Shown piece by piece: positions 50,501-58,190 of a stretch of DNA of 64,000 bases; position 1 is the first letter of the stretch, and each line of letters opens with the position of its first letter. Origin of the DNA: JAXMHQ01 sp046346665 (GTDB lineage Bacteria > Verrucomicrobiota > Verrucomicrobiia > Limisphaerales > JAXMHQ01); the NCBI GenBank assembly GCA_046346665.1, contig JAXMHQ010000011.1, positions 57,457 to 121,456 on the forward strand, in the 5' to 3' direction. A program made the translations under genes and the position numbers. The notes beneath the pieces were generated by a model that worked only from the letters and a program-made list of their open reading frames with translations, did not search any database and was not told where the DNA came from.

Positions 50501-50648
50501 CGGTCTGGGCCCGGCCGGTCGCGCCGATCCACAGCACCATCAGCGGCAGGATCGCCGCGACGGCGCAGCGCGGGGAGCACAGTCGGCGGCAGGAGAAAAC
50601 GAATGCATGCATGGGGAGAGTGGGGATGGAAGCGAGTTTGAAGAACAT
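47565..50648 (-). CDS. Secreted multidomain GH48 glycoside hydrolase
   Basis: The 1027-residue protein has a signal peptide ending near IGATGRAQ, a CBM2-like beta domain (about 50-150; EVTGDWGAGANATLWITNTG), a Calx-beta domain (about 158-265) and a copy of the shared F-Y-R-L-type module (about 285-385; GDGDDADADGFNTVSEYV). A complete GH48 domain follows (about 388-1027). It shows GH48 blocks at high identity: NPANGYFSTNGIPYHSPETL, EAPDYGHETTSEAWSYYLLI (proton-donor Glu near 438), MDVDNWYGFGQRGDG, INTFQRGKQESVWETIP, GGPNGYLDLFTGD, GCSHSHFGYQNPMAAWALGN and AGGATSSWNGRYE. GH48 enzymes are processive cellobiohydrolases of cellulolytic bacteria, and some animal ones act on chitin. The module order is odd because the usual tail module lies in the middle. 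Confidence 0.93.
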   Translation of the reverse strand: MFFKLASIPTLPMHAFVFSCRRLCSPRCAVAAILPLMVLWIGATGRAQTVTAATRFEVTGDWGAGANATLWITNTGSTTITNNLLGFDFDRSITPYNNLRIASHTGNHYGLTNESYYPTIVPPGTSFHFDMQVNPGGLNGAQPTNYTINGVPLAGYVPPVTLAIADASVTAGGSGTSPMSFPVILTYPATNIVTVHFATVDGTAVAGQDYLAASGDISFAVGTTQQVIQVSVVGSSSPKPELFFNVQLSNVSNATFSRSAAVGTIRPYQTLVVTTYPDWRANNNVPAGVGDGDDADADGFNTVSEYVLALNPLLADASNSPLSQRVENGLLKLTYPRYRPDIAYRVMTSDDLLSWTTNGIAEIASGYLVTASVAAPGIPSRYLSLRVTPLAHAARFLQHYADLHNPANGYFSTNGIPYHSPETLLCEAPDYGHETTSEAWSYYLLIEAMYGRLTGDWSRLAAAWTNMETYMIPTHADQPSNDNYTQSKPATYAPEWELPSLYPAQINSAAPVGADPLYAELKSTYGTSDLYGMHWIMDVDNWYGFGQRGDGTTRPSFINTFQRGKQESVWETIPQPCWDVFRWGGPNGYLDLFTGDSTYTRQWKYTTAPDADARAIQAIYWAKSWADAQGGSSVVNGLAAKASRMGDCLRYSLFDKYFRNVTNSSQAGSGRQACHYLISWYYAWGGSTNNAGGWSWRIGCSHSHFGYQNPMAAWALGNAPGFIPASPTARQDWTNSLRRQLEFYRWLQSDEGAIAGGATSSWNGRYETPPAGTSTFYGMAYLESPVYEDPPSTRWFGMQTWSMERVAEYYYLSNDPLAKQVLDKWVAWVLPNIQLPDDGSFAIPGDLAWSGQPDAWNPSAPGANTGLHVTISNWGQDLGITASLARTLLYYSAGTKRWAVQDTASKAAAQALLDRLWMLNRDALGVSAPEHRQDYTRFFEQTVYTPPGWIGHMPNGDTITNNVTFLGLRSKYLQDPAFPALTNAYSAWVAGGKSGDFQSPEYRYHRFWAQAEVALANATFDMLFPGE

Positions 50649-50791
50649 GGTTCGAAACCGCTCGCTCCATTCTGCGCGGTCTCGCGCCGCGCTGTCCAGA
50701 CATTATGCGTCCGCAGTTCAGCGGACGCGGAGGGGAGGGCGGGTTCCGAAGAGACGGAAGGGACGCGAAGGACTTAAAGGACGCAAGGACG

Positions 50792-51862
50792 TCAAACCTT
50801 GGTCGATTCCAGTTTTTCGATCATCTTGCGCAGTTTTCGCAAGGCGATGTTCTGGATCTGGCGGACGCGTTCGCGGGTGACGCCGAAACGGGCGCCGACT
50901 TCCTCGAGGGTTTTCTCGCTGCCGCCGTCCAGGCCGAACCGGTAGCGCAGGATCGTGGCCTCGCGCGGGTCGAGCGTCTTGACCATTTCCTGCAGCATTT
51001 TTGTGACGGTCTTTTCCTCGAGCTGTTCGTAAGGCGTGTCGGCCGCCTCGTCCTCGACCACCTCGGCAAAATTGTTCGAGTCCTCATCCCCGATGGGCGC
51101 GTCGAGGGACGTCGGCCGGACGGCGGCCATGCGCATCTGCGACACGCGCGAGGCGGACATCCCGAGATCCTCGCCCAATTCCTCGTCGGTCGGTTCGCGC
51201 CCGAGTTCCTCCTGCAGGCGCATCGCGGTCCGGCGCATGCGCGAAATCTTGTCGACCAGGTGGACGGGGAGCCGGATGGTCTTGGACTGATTGGCGAGGG
51301 CGCGTTTGATGGATTGCTTGATCCACCAGGAGCCGTACGTCGAGAGTTTGCCGCCCTTGGAGGGATCGAATCGCTCGACGGCTTTCATAAGGCCGATGTT
51401 GCCTTCGCTGATGAGGTCGAGCAGGGGGAGTCCGATGCCTTCGTAATCGCGCGCGATTTTGACCACGAGCCGGAGGTTGGCTTTGATCATCTGTTCGCGG
51501 GCTTTTTTGTCGCCCTTTTTGATTTTGGCGGCGAGATCGATTTCCTCCTGCGGGGTGAGGAGTTTCACCTGTCCGATTTCGCGCAGGTAAAGCTTGATGG
51601 CCGTGTCGCCGTCATAACTCGAGCGTTCGCGCTCGGTCGGTGCGAGTTCCTGGACGGTCACGGTGACCGGTTCGGTCGCGGGCTTTTCGGCGCCATCGAG
51701 GGCCGGGACCTGCAGTGCCAGCGGCGCTTCCTGCGCGGCACCCGGCGCGGCTGGTGCCTTCGCGGCGGTCCCGCGTCCGGCGCGGGCGCGCGAATCCGGG
51801 CGTGTGGCGAATGCACGCGTGCGGGAGCGCTGTTGAATTTTAGCGGGCATAGGGATTGCCAT
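50792..51862 (-). CDS. Sigma-70 family RNA polymerase sigma factor
   Basis: The 356-residue protein has an Ala/Pro-rich, low-complexity N-terminus (1-75), then regions 1.2 (DTAIKLYLREIGQVKLLTPQ), 2 (NLRLVVKIARDYEGIGLPLL, DLISEGNIGLMKAVERFDPS), 3 and 4 (LEEVGARFGVTRERVRQIQN). It is a group 1/2 sigma-70 factor without the large non-conserved region of E. coli RpoD. Region 2.4 reads KLSTYGSWWIKQSIKRAL, with Leu and Gly where housekeeping factors usually have Phe and Ala, so it may be an alternative, RpoS-like factor. Without the rest of the genome its exact role is uncertain. Confidence 0.9.
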   Translation of the reverse strand: MAIPMPAKIQQRSRTRAFATRPDSRARAGRGTAAKAPAAPGAAQEAPLALQVPALDGAEKPATEPVTVTVQELAPTERERSSYDGDTAIKLYLREIGQVKLLTPQEEIDLAAKIKKGDKKAREQMIKANLRLVVKIARDYEGIGLPLLDLISEGNIGLMKAVERFDPSKGGKLSTYGSWWIKQSIKRALANQSKTIRLPVHLVDKISRMRRTAMRLQEELGREPTDEELGEDLGMSASRVSQMRMAAVRPTSLDAPIGDEDSNNFAEVVEDEAADTPYEQLEEKTVTKMLQEMVKTLDPREATILRYRFGLDGGSEKTLEEVGARFGVTRERVRQIQNIALRKLRKMIEKLESTKV

Positions 51863-51918
51863 AGAGATTCCCGGATTGTTTGTTGGCGTGCAAGTTAATT
51901 TGCCATTCGGGTTCGCGT

Positions 51919-52614
51919 TCAGCTCCGGTTGTTTCGCGCCGCGGAGATGAAATACATCAGTTGCAGCGCGCTGGTCACGAGCGCGGCCACGTAGGTGAGC
52001 GCCGCGGCGCCGAGCACGCTGCTCACACCGCTCCGCTCCCTTTCTGATACGAGGCCCAGCCGGAACAATTGTTCCTTCGCCCGCCGGCTCGCGTCGTATT
52101 CCACCGGCAGGGTCACCAGTTGAAACAGAGTCATCACCCCAAAAATCGCGATCGCTAGCAGCAGGAACACCGACGACAGCTTGAGGATCATGCTCACCAG
52201 GATCACTCCCACCCAGGCGTAGCTCGCAATCTGCGTTACCGGCACCAGCGCCATCCGCAATTGAAACATCGCGTCCGCCTGCTGGTGCTGCAACGCGTGC
52301 CCCGCCTCGTGCGCCGCCACTCCCACCGCCGCAATCGTCCGGCCTTCAAAATTTTCCGACGACAACCGCAACACCCGATGCGTCGGATCGTAATGATCCG
52401 TCAAATGTCCCGGCACCTCTTCCACCGGCACCGATCGCAATCCCGCGTTATCCAGGATCCGCCGCGCCGCGTCAGCCCCGCTCAAACCGGACTCCGTTTC
52501 CACCCGGCTATACTTGGCGTAAGCCGAAGACAACCGGATCTGCGCCCAGAGACCTATCAGTATTCCGGGCACCATGAACATCCAGTAGACCGGGTCCCAA
52601 TGCATCATCATCAT
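51919..52614 (-). CDS. YugP-family zinc metallopeptidase
   Basis: The 231-residue membrane protein has an N-terminal helix, the zinc motif AAHEAGHALQH (HExxH) near residue 100 and two or three hydrophobic segments towards the C-terminus. VEEVPGHLTDHYDPTHRVLR and TLPVEYDASRRAKEQL are typical of the YugP (neutral zinc metallopeptidase 2) family. These are predicted membrane proteases of unknown substrate. Four consecutive ATG codons make the exact start uncertain by up to three residues. Confidence 0.9.
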   Translation of the reverse strand: MMMMHWDPVYWMFMVPGILIGLWAQIRLSSAYAKYSRVETESGLSGADAARRILDNAGLRSVPVEEVPGHLTDHYDPTHRVLRLSSENFEGRTIAAVGVAAHEAGHALQHQQADAMFQLRMALVPVTQIASYAWVGVILVSMILKLSSVFLLLAIAIFGVMTLFQLVTLPVEYDASRRAKEQLFRLGLVSERERSGVSSVLGAAALTYVAALVTSALQLMYFISAARNNRS

Positions 52615-52862
52615 AATGAGTACCTTCTTCCAAATCGTATGCGGGGTCTTTACCCCAGGATTCTAGTTGTTGACACCCTTGAACCGCCCGCTGTTCAAAT
52701 CCTAAGCCTGAGCCGTGCCATCATGAAGGCAATATTAATGCCATCAAATTCAGCCACTTGGCAGGAATTGAACTCCTGTGGATTGCGACAGTCCGTCCCG
52801 GTCAAATCGAAGGTGGGGCAATCTGGCGCAGGCGAATCGAACCGGTGCGGCAGGGCTGCCGG
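52615..52862. other. Intergenic region without recognisable gene
   Basis: Two segments (CAGGAATTGAACTCCTG near 52761 and GGCGAATCGAACCGG near 52830) recall T-arms of leftward tRNAs. Their stems do not pair properly and no anticodon arm is found. They may be decayed tRNA ends or chance. Confidence 0.35.
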
Positions 52863-53996
52863 TCAGATTTCGAGAACTTTTTCGAACCGCGTCAGGTTGC
52901 GGGGCGCGCCGCCCGTGATGACGGCCACGTCTTCCAGCCGGACGCCGCCGATGGACGGGTAATAAAGTCCGGGTTCGACGGTGACGACCTGGCCGGGTTG
53001 AAGTTTGCCGCTGGAGGTGGCGCCGACGCGCGGGGCTTCGTGAATTTCCAGGCCCAGGCCGTGGCCCGTGCCGTGAAAAAATCCCTGCATGCGACCGCCG
53101 ACGCGGCCGGTCTTGTAGCCTGAGCGATGGAACAGATCCTGGATCGCGCCGTGAATGGAAGCCGACTCCGTTCCGGGCCGCATCCGGCTGAACCCGAGTT
53201 GTTGTCCATCGAATACGGTTTGATAGAGCCGCCGGATCGCCTCCGACGCGCGGCCGCGAACGACGGTGCGGGTGATGTCGCCGAAATAACCGGTCTCCTG
53301 GCAACGCGGGAAAATATCCAGGATGATGGGTTCGTGGGCCCGCAGGGGACCGTGTCCGCCCTCATGGGGATCGCAGCCTTGCTTTCCGCCGGCGACGATG
53401 GTGTGGCTGGCCTGCCCGCCCGCCTGGAGAACCGCGGTATCGATGGCCGAGCGGAGTCGTTCCGACGTAAGCGGGCGTCCGCCGTGGATCAGGCGTTTGG
53501 CGGGTCCGATGCGCGAAGCCTTGAGCATCCGGATGCCCGCGGCCATCCCGGCTTCCGCCATGCGCACTGCCGCGGTCAGCTTGCGGATTTCATCGGCCGA
53601 TTTGAACTCGCGCGCGGGGAACAGGCTGCCGGCCGCGGCTTGCAGCCGGATGCCGAGCCGCTGCAATTCCAGCGCGAGCCCGAGGGGGAAATTGCGGGGA
53701 ACGACAAAACTGCGCGCGCCTTTTTCGCGCGCGAGCAGGTCGATGATCGCGGCTGCCCCGATGGATTTGCCGCCGCGCGCGGCGACTTTTTTCTGGCAGG
53801 CGCTGAGGGAAATGACCTGGCAATGCGGCGCCTGGTGCTTGGCGCGATCGATCTCGAGGTCGCTCATCACGACGCAAGCGCGGCCGCGGATCCGGAGGTA
53901 AATAAACGGATCGGGCACGAACATGCCGACCGCGTAGAGCATGTCGGCGTCGTGTTCGCTGTCCGCGAACATCAATAAATTCGGGGTGGACTTCAC
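52863..53996 (-). CDS. M24 metallopeptidase (Xaa-Pro aminopeptidase-like)
   Basis: The 377-residue protein has a creatinase-like N-terminal domain and a pita-bread M24 domain. All five metal ligands are visible: Asp in IILDIFPR, Asp in GYFGDITRTVV, His in FFHGTGHGLGLEIHE, Glu in VTVEPGLYY and Glu in GGVRLEDVAVI. Such enzymes remove N-terminal residues before proline, or proline from dipeptides, in the cytoplasm. It starts with GTG 17 nt after the sppA stop and is probably co-transcribed, which would join two steps of peptide breakdown. Confidence 0.92.
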   Translation of the reverse strand: MKSTPNLLMFADSEHDADMLYAVGMFVPDPFIYLRIRGRACVVMSDLEIDRAKHQAPHCQVISLSACQKKVAARGGKSIGAAAIIDLLAREKGARSFVVPRNFPLGLALELQRLGIRLQAAAGSLFPAREFKSADEIRKLTAAVRMAEAGMAAGIRMLKASRIGPAKRLIHGGRPLTSERLRSAIDTAVLQAGGQASHTIVAGGKQGCDPHEGGHGPLRAHEPIILDIFPRCQETGYFGDITRTVVRGRASEAIRRLYQTVFDGQQLGFSRMRPGTESASIHGAIQDLFHRSGYKTGRVGGRMQGFFHGTGHGLGLEIHEAPRVGATSSGKLQPGQVVTVEPGLYYPSIGGVRLEDVAVITGGAPRNLTRFEKVLEI

Positions 53997-54013
53997 GATC
54001 GCACCGAAGCGAG

Positions 54014-55153
54014 CTAATGCAGGTAGGTGGGCGACAGGAAATACAGCCGGCCGGCCTGGAGCTTGGGGGCTTCCATCCCGAGATCCACTTTTACGACAGC
54101 CGATTTCTCTGTCTTTCCGAAAAGTCGCAGCACATCCCCCAGGTCGTAGCGCTGGCGGTATTGAACCAGGTTGACCTCGTTGGTGATGGACGCGAGGTCT
54201 TTCGCCGCCTCCACGGCGTCGTCGAATCCACCCAACTGATCCACGAACCCGAGGTCATAAGCCTGTTTGCCGGACAACACGCGCCCGTCCGCGTAATCCT
54301 TCCAGTCCGGCGCCAGAGGGCGGGCGTCCTCGGTGAACTTGACCGCGTTGCCTCGTCCTTCCTGCACCACTTGCTTGAACCGGGTGTATGTTTCGTTGAT
54401 GAGATTCTGAACCATCTCGCGTTCTTCCGGCGTGATATCCGCCGGTTTGCGCTCGCCGCTGAGCATGTCCTTGAACTTGCCGCTTTTGTAAACCTCCGGC
54501 AGCAAACCCACCTTGTCCATCAGGTTGCGATAATTCCAACTGTGCAAGATCACCCCGATGCTGCCCGTCAGCGTCAGTTCGTTCGCCACAATCCAGCTTG
54601 AGCCGACGGAAATGTAATAGCCGCCTGACGCCGCAAGGGCGCCCATCGACGTCACCACCGGCTTGTCGGTGTCGGATTGAAAATCCGAGATCGCCCGGTA
54701 AATGTCGTCCGACGCCAGCACCTCGCCGCCCGGGGAATCCATGCGGATGATCACCGCCTTGACCTTGTTGTCCTTCGCGGCGCGGTCGAGTTGGGACTTG
54801 ATCAGATCCACCATCGTGTAGCCGTTCTGGTCGATTTCCTGGTCGGAGATGATGCCGTTGATGTCGATGACGGCGATCTTCGCGGAGGCGTCGTTGTCTT
54901 CCATCACGACCTCGTCCAGCTTGGGCCCGTAAGTGCCCGAGCGGGAGGAGTCGATGCGCAGCACGCGGGAGGCGAATTGTCCGAGATTAAGAAAGAGGCT
55001 GATTCCGAGCAGCGCGAGCAGGATGAGCGCGAACATCATCCAGCCGCGGCCGCGCCGCGGCGCGGGCGGCGGCGGAGGCGTGATGAGCGGGGGCGGAACG
55101 GGCGGCGCGGGCGGCGGTGCGGCAAAACTCGGCGGCATGTCTTGGCTGTCCAT
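54014..55153 (-). CDS. sppA: Signal peptide peptidase SppA (short form)
   Basis: The 379-residue protein has a proline-rich cytoplasmic start (about 7-32), one transmembrane helix (MMFALILLALLGISLFLNLG) and an S49 protease domain. The catalytic serine is in MGALAASGGYYIS (about 178) and the catalytic lysine in EVYKSGKFKDMLSGE (about 225). VKAVIIRMDSPGGEVLASD is the family fold signature. This is the single-domain form (about 300-380 residues), which works as an octamer, unlike the double-domain E. coli SppA. It degrades signal peptides left in the inner membrane. Confidence 0.93.
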   Translation of the reverse strand: MDSQDMPPSFAAPPPAPPVPPPLITPPPPPAPRRGRGWMMFALILLALLGISLFLNLGQFASRVLRIDSSRSGTYGPKLDEVVMEDNDASAKIAVIDINGIISDQEIDQNGYTMVDLIKSQLDRAAKDNKVKAVIIRMDSPGGEVLASDDIYRAISDFQSDTDKPVVTSMGALAASGGYYISVGSSWIVANELTLTGSIGVILHSWNYRNLMDKVGLLPEVYKSGKFKDMLSGERKPADITPEEREMVQNLINETYTRFKQVVQEGRGNAVKFTEDARPLAPDWKDYADGRVLSGKQAYDLGFVDQLGGFDDAVEAAKDLASITNEVNLVQYRQRYDLGDVLRLFGKTEKSAVVKVDLGMEAPKLQAGRLYFLSPTYLH

Positions 55154-55203
55154 ATGATTCAGCCGAAACTAATGCAACCACCTCGACCCGGCAAGGCAGT
55201 TCG

Positions 55204-55402
55204 GAAGCGCGGAGCGCGGAATGCGGAATGCGGAATGCGGAATCCTGGCGGATTTGCCTCGTTCTCTTGTAGGAGCCGACGTAAGGAGGCTCTAACTTAT
55301 AAGTAAAAACGGAAGCGTGAGCCTCCTGACGTCGGCTCCAACAATTGGACGTAAAAGCGGCCCGCCAGGATTCCGCGTTCCGCACTCCGCATTCCGCATT
55401 TC
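55204..55402. repeat. Nested double palindrome
   Basis: Outer arms of GCGGAAT words ending in CCTGGCGG (55204-55251) pair with CCGCCAGGATTCCGCGTTCC and further words (55362-55402). Within them, GGAGCCGACGTAAGGAGGCT at 55272-55291 pairs with AGCCTCCTGACGTCGGCTCC at 55320-55339, with one mismatch. A small ACTTATAAGT palindrome lies at the centre. The right end starts at the stop codon of the ATP-grasp gene. Confidence 0.8.
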
Positions 55403-56750
55403 ATACCCCCTTCATTCCCGGCGCCAGGATCGCGTCGGTCATGCCGTGGATGATTTTCTTGTCGGCCGGACAGATCGTGGCCAGCAGTCCGCACCATTCC
55501 GCGCGCGCGGCGTCGCCGTCGCCTGACACAAAATAATACGGACACAACCGCGCCCGGCCTTTCATCGGGGTTAGTTCCTCCCGATCGAAATCGAACCACG
55601 CGGCATCCACCAGGGCGGGTTTGTGGTAGCGCTGCAGGACGCTGGGATGGCGCTCGAAACCGGCGATGGCGTCGTCCACCGCGCGGCTCCACGCGTCGTG
55701 GGGCAGGTCGCTGCCGAGGTGAACCCCGCGCGCGCCCCACGCCAGTTCCGAATAACCGGACACCTTCAGAATCAAATCGCGCTCCTTTTGCGACAGCAAT
55801 TTCAACTGGGACCAGTCGGTGAGATTCAATTCCGGGATGGCGCCCTGCGGCGGGAGCGGGGCGGGATCGAGCAGCCACGTGCGCGGAGTGATTTGCAGCA
55901 TCCGCTGGAAAAAGCTTTCACCGAGTTCCTGGCGCCAGAAGCCCTGCAGGTTCCGGTTCCACAACAACGCGAACAGCATCTTCTCCTCGAAGACAGGCTT
56001 GGGCGGCGGCGTCAGCCGGATCTCCCGGGCAGCGGCTTTCGCGAACAGCGCCGCCGCCGACGGGACCTGGGGCAAATCGAACAACTCGAAAAACCGGTAG
56101 ACCGCGTCGCCCGGCGCGAATTCCAGAAAATCGGGCGGCCGCACCGCGTATCGCCCGGGACTCGTTTCGTTCAACCGCGCAACGATCCAGTCCATTTCCG
56201 GCCGATACGACGCCGACTCCTCGGACACGACGATGTGGACGCGCGGGGCGGATCCGAAGATTCCGGCGAACCCCCGGATCATGGCGTCGGCGCCGCCGAT
56301 CAATCGCCCTGCGACATCGGGCGGCGAGATCTTCGAGTAAGTCGCGTTCAGCCAGGCGGTGAGCCCGATGCCGCCCGGGACCGAATCGAGTTCCGTCACG
56401 CGAATGCCGTCGTCGGTGAGCAGCAGGTCCGGGCGGATGACGCGGGGGATTTCGTTCTTGAGCGACTGCGACCGCTGGAGTTCGATGAGTTCGCGGGGTT
56501 TCCCGAGGTCGAGCCAGCGGGCGACCCAATCCGGTTGTTTCCCTTCGGCGCTCTTGCGGTAAAGCAGGTTGGCAGCGCGGTAGAACTGGAGAAAAACGCG
56601 GCCGAGCGACTCGAGTTCTTTGACGATCGCGGGATCGAGCGGAAAGGGTTCCGGCGAGATTCGCCAGGATTGGCCCGCAAACAGGCCGCCTTCGGGCAGT
56701 GCCGATCGCACCGCCCGGGCGGTTTCCCGGGATGAAGCGGCTGCGTTCAT
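55401..56750 (-). CDS. ATP-grasp-like protein of unknown function
   Basis: The 449-residue protein has no firm family assignment. Residues 95-140 (RPDLLLTDDGIRVTELDSVP, then GGIGLTAWLN) look like the pre-ATP-grasp domain of peptide-forming ligases. Residues 325-400 (DLILKVSGYSELAWGARGVH, LPHDAWSRAVDDAI, VLQRYHKPALVD) resemble the ATP-grasp nucleotide-binding strands. It lacks a signal peptide. It begins seven bases after the proA stop, so it is the second gene of a proA operon. It might ligate an amino acid derivative, but that is speculation. Confidence 0.6.
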   Translation of the reverse strand: MNAAASSRETARAVRSALPEGGLFAGQSWRISPEPFPLDPAIVKELESLGRVFLQFYRAANLLYRKSAEGKQPDWVARWLDLGKPRELIELQRSQSLKNEIPRVIRPDLLLTDDGIRVTELDSVPGGIGLTAWLNATYSKISPPDVAGRLIGGADAMIRGFAGIFGSAPRVHIVVSEESASYRPEMDWIVARLNETSPGRYAVRPPDFLEFAPGDAVYRFFELFDLPQVPSAAALFAKAAAREIRLTPPPKPVFEEKMLFALLWNRNLQGFWRQELGESFFQRMLQITPRTWLLDPAPLPPQGAIPELNLTDWSQLKLLSQKERDLILKVSGYSELAWGARGVHLGSDLPHDAWSRAVDDAIAGFERHPSVLQRYHKPALVDAAWFDFDREELTPMKGRARLCPYYFVSGDGDAARAEWCGLLATICPADKKIIHGMTDAILAPGMKGV

Positions 56751-56757
56751 CCGGGCT

Positions 56758-58044
56758 TCATCCGCGCACCTGCCCGGTCCCGATGCCGATCCATTTGTAG
56801 CTCGTCAATTCGTCGAGACCCATCGGTCCGCGCGCGCCGACTTTGTCGGTGCTGATCCCGATCTCCGCGCCCATGCCGAATTCGCCGCCGTCCGTGAACC
56901 GCGTCGAGGCGTTCCAGTAAACCGCCGCGGAATCGACCGATCCCAGGAACCGCTGCGCGCGCGCCTCGTTGCGTGTGACGATGCTGTCGGAATGCGCGGA
57001 GCCGTAGCGATGAATGTGGTCCACCGCGGCGTCCACGCCGTCGACGATCCGCACGTTCAGGATGTAATCGTTGTATTCCGTGCTCCAGTCCTGTTCCGCG
57101 GCCGGCTTGACCGGCGCCTGGCGCCCGGCGATGGCGGGCTGCAGGATCCGCAGCGATTCCGCGTCGCAGCGCAATTCGACTTTGTGCCCGTCCAATTGCC
57201 GTGCGATGGACGGCAGGAACGCCGCGGCCGCGGCCTTGTCGACCAGCAGCGTTTCCATCGAATTGCAGACGGCGGGGCGCTGCACCTTGGCGTTGAGCAC
57301 GATTTTTTCGGCCATGCCGAGGTCGGCGTCGGCGTCGACGTAGACGTGGCACACGCCCTTGTAATGTTTGATCACCGGCACCTTGGAACACTCGGTCACG
57401 GCCCGGATCAACCCCTCTCCGCCGCGCGGCATGCAAAGGTCCACGTACTGGGTGAGCGACAGCAGGGCGGGGATGGCTTCGCGATCGGCGACGGGAACGA
57501 CCTGGATGGCGTGTGCGGGAAACGAGGGCAGGGCGGCGCGGGCGGCGTCGACCATGATTCGCGCGATGATGCGGTTGGAATTCAGCGCTTCCTTGCCGCC
57601 CCGAAGAATGGTGGCGTTGCCGGATTTGAAGCACAGCGCGGCGGCGTCGGCGGTGACGTTCGGGCGCGATTCGTAAATGATCACGACGACGCCGATGGGC
57701 GTGGAGATTTTGCGGAGCTTAAGGCCGTTGGGCCGGACGCGCTCGTCGAGCACGCGGCCGACGGGATCGGGCAGGGCGGCGACTTCACGGACGCCTTTGG
57801 CCATTCCCTGGATCCGCTTGTCGTCGAGTTTCAGCCGGTCGAGCATCGCGGAGCTCAGCCCGCTTTTCGCCGCGGCGTCCATGTCCAGGCTGTTGGCTTC
57901 GCGGATGGCCGCCGCGTTTTGGACCAGGGCATCGGCCATGGCGAGCAGGCAGCGATTCTTGTCGTCCGTCGACATCACGGCCAGCGCGCGCGACGCCTCG
58001 CGGGCGTCCCGGGCCAGTTGCGTCATTTGCTCAAGCAACGTCAT
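56758..58044 (-). CDS. proA: Gamma-glutamyl phosphate reductase
   Basis: The 428-residue enzyme reduces gamma-glutamyl phosphate to glutamate semialdehyde with NADPH, the second step of proline synthesis. Identifying segments are PIGVVVIIYESRPNVTADAA, LCFKSGNATILRGGKEAL, the catalytic cysteine in QRPAVCNSMETLLVD (about 260), FTDGGEFGMGAEIGIST and GARGPMGLDELTSYKW. Length is normal. proB is not adjacent; the downstream partner is the ATP-grasp-like gene. Confidence 0.96.
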   Translation of the reverse strand: MTLLEQMTQLARDAREASRALAVMSTDDKNRCLLAMADALVQNAAAIREANSLDMDAAAKSGLSSAMLDRLKLDDKRIQGMAKGVREVAALPDPVGRVLDERVRPNGLKLRKISTPIGVVVIIYESRPNVTADAAALCFKSGNATILRGGKEALNSNRIIARIMVDAARAALPSFPAHAIQVVPVADREAIPALLSLTQYVDLCMPRGGEGLIRAVTECSKVPVIKHYKGVCHVYVDADADLGMAEKIVLNAKVQRPAVCNSMETLLVDKAAAAAFLPSIARQLDGHKVELRCDAESLRILQPAIAGRQAPVKPAAEQDWSTEYNDYILNVRIVDGVDAAVDHIHRYGSAHSDSIVTRNEARAQRFLGSVDSAAVYWNASTRFTDGGEFGMGAEIGISTDKVGARGPMGLDELTSYKWIGIGTGQVRG

Positions 58045-58190
58045 GGAAGTGGAAGGTAGTCCAAATCGGCTGTCTGAAAAGTGTGAAGTAACGTAAAAGC
58101 CGGTCGCCTCCGCCGATTGTTCTGGTTATCAAGGAATTAACACACAACCGCCGGGCGGCGCATTGGCTTGGCGCGTGCTTCTGACGCGGC

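Noticed and set aside
52755..52850. Possible tRNA genes on the minus strand
   Set aside because: Two T-loop-like sequences are present but the stems fail to pair and no anticodon arm or acceptor stem can be found.
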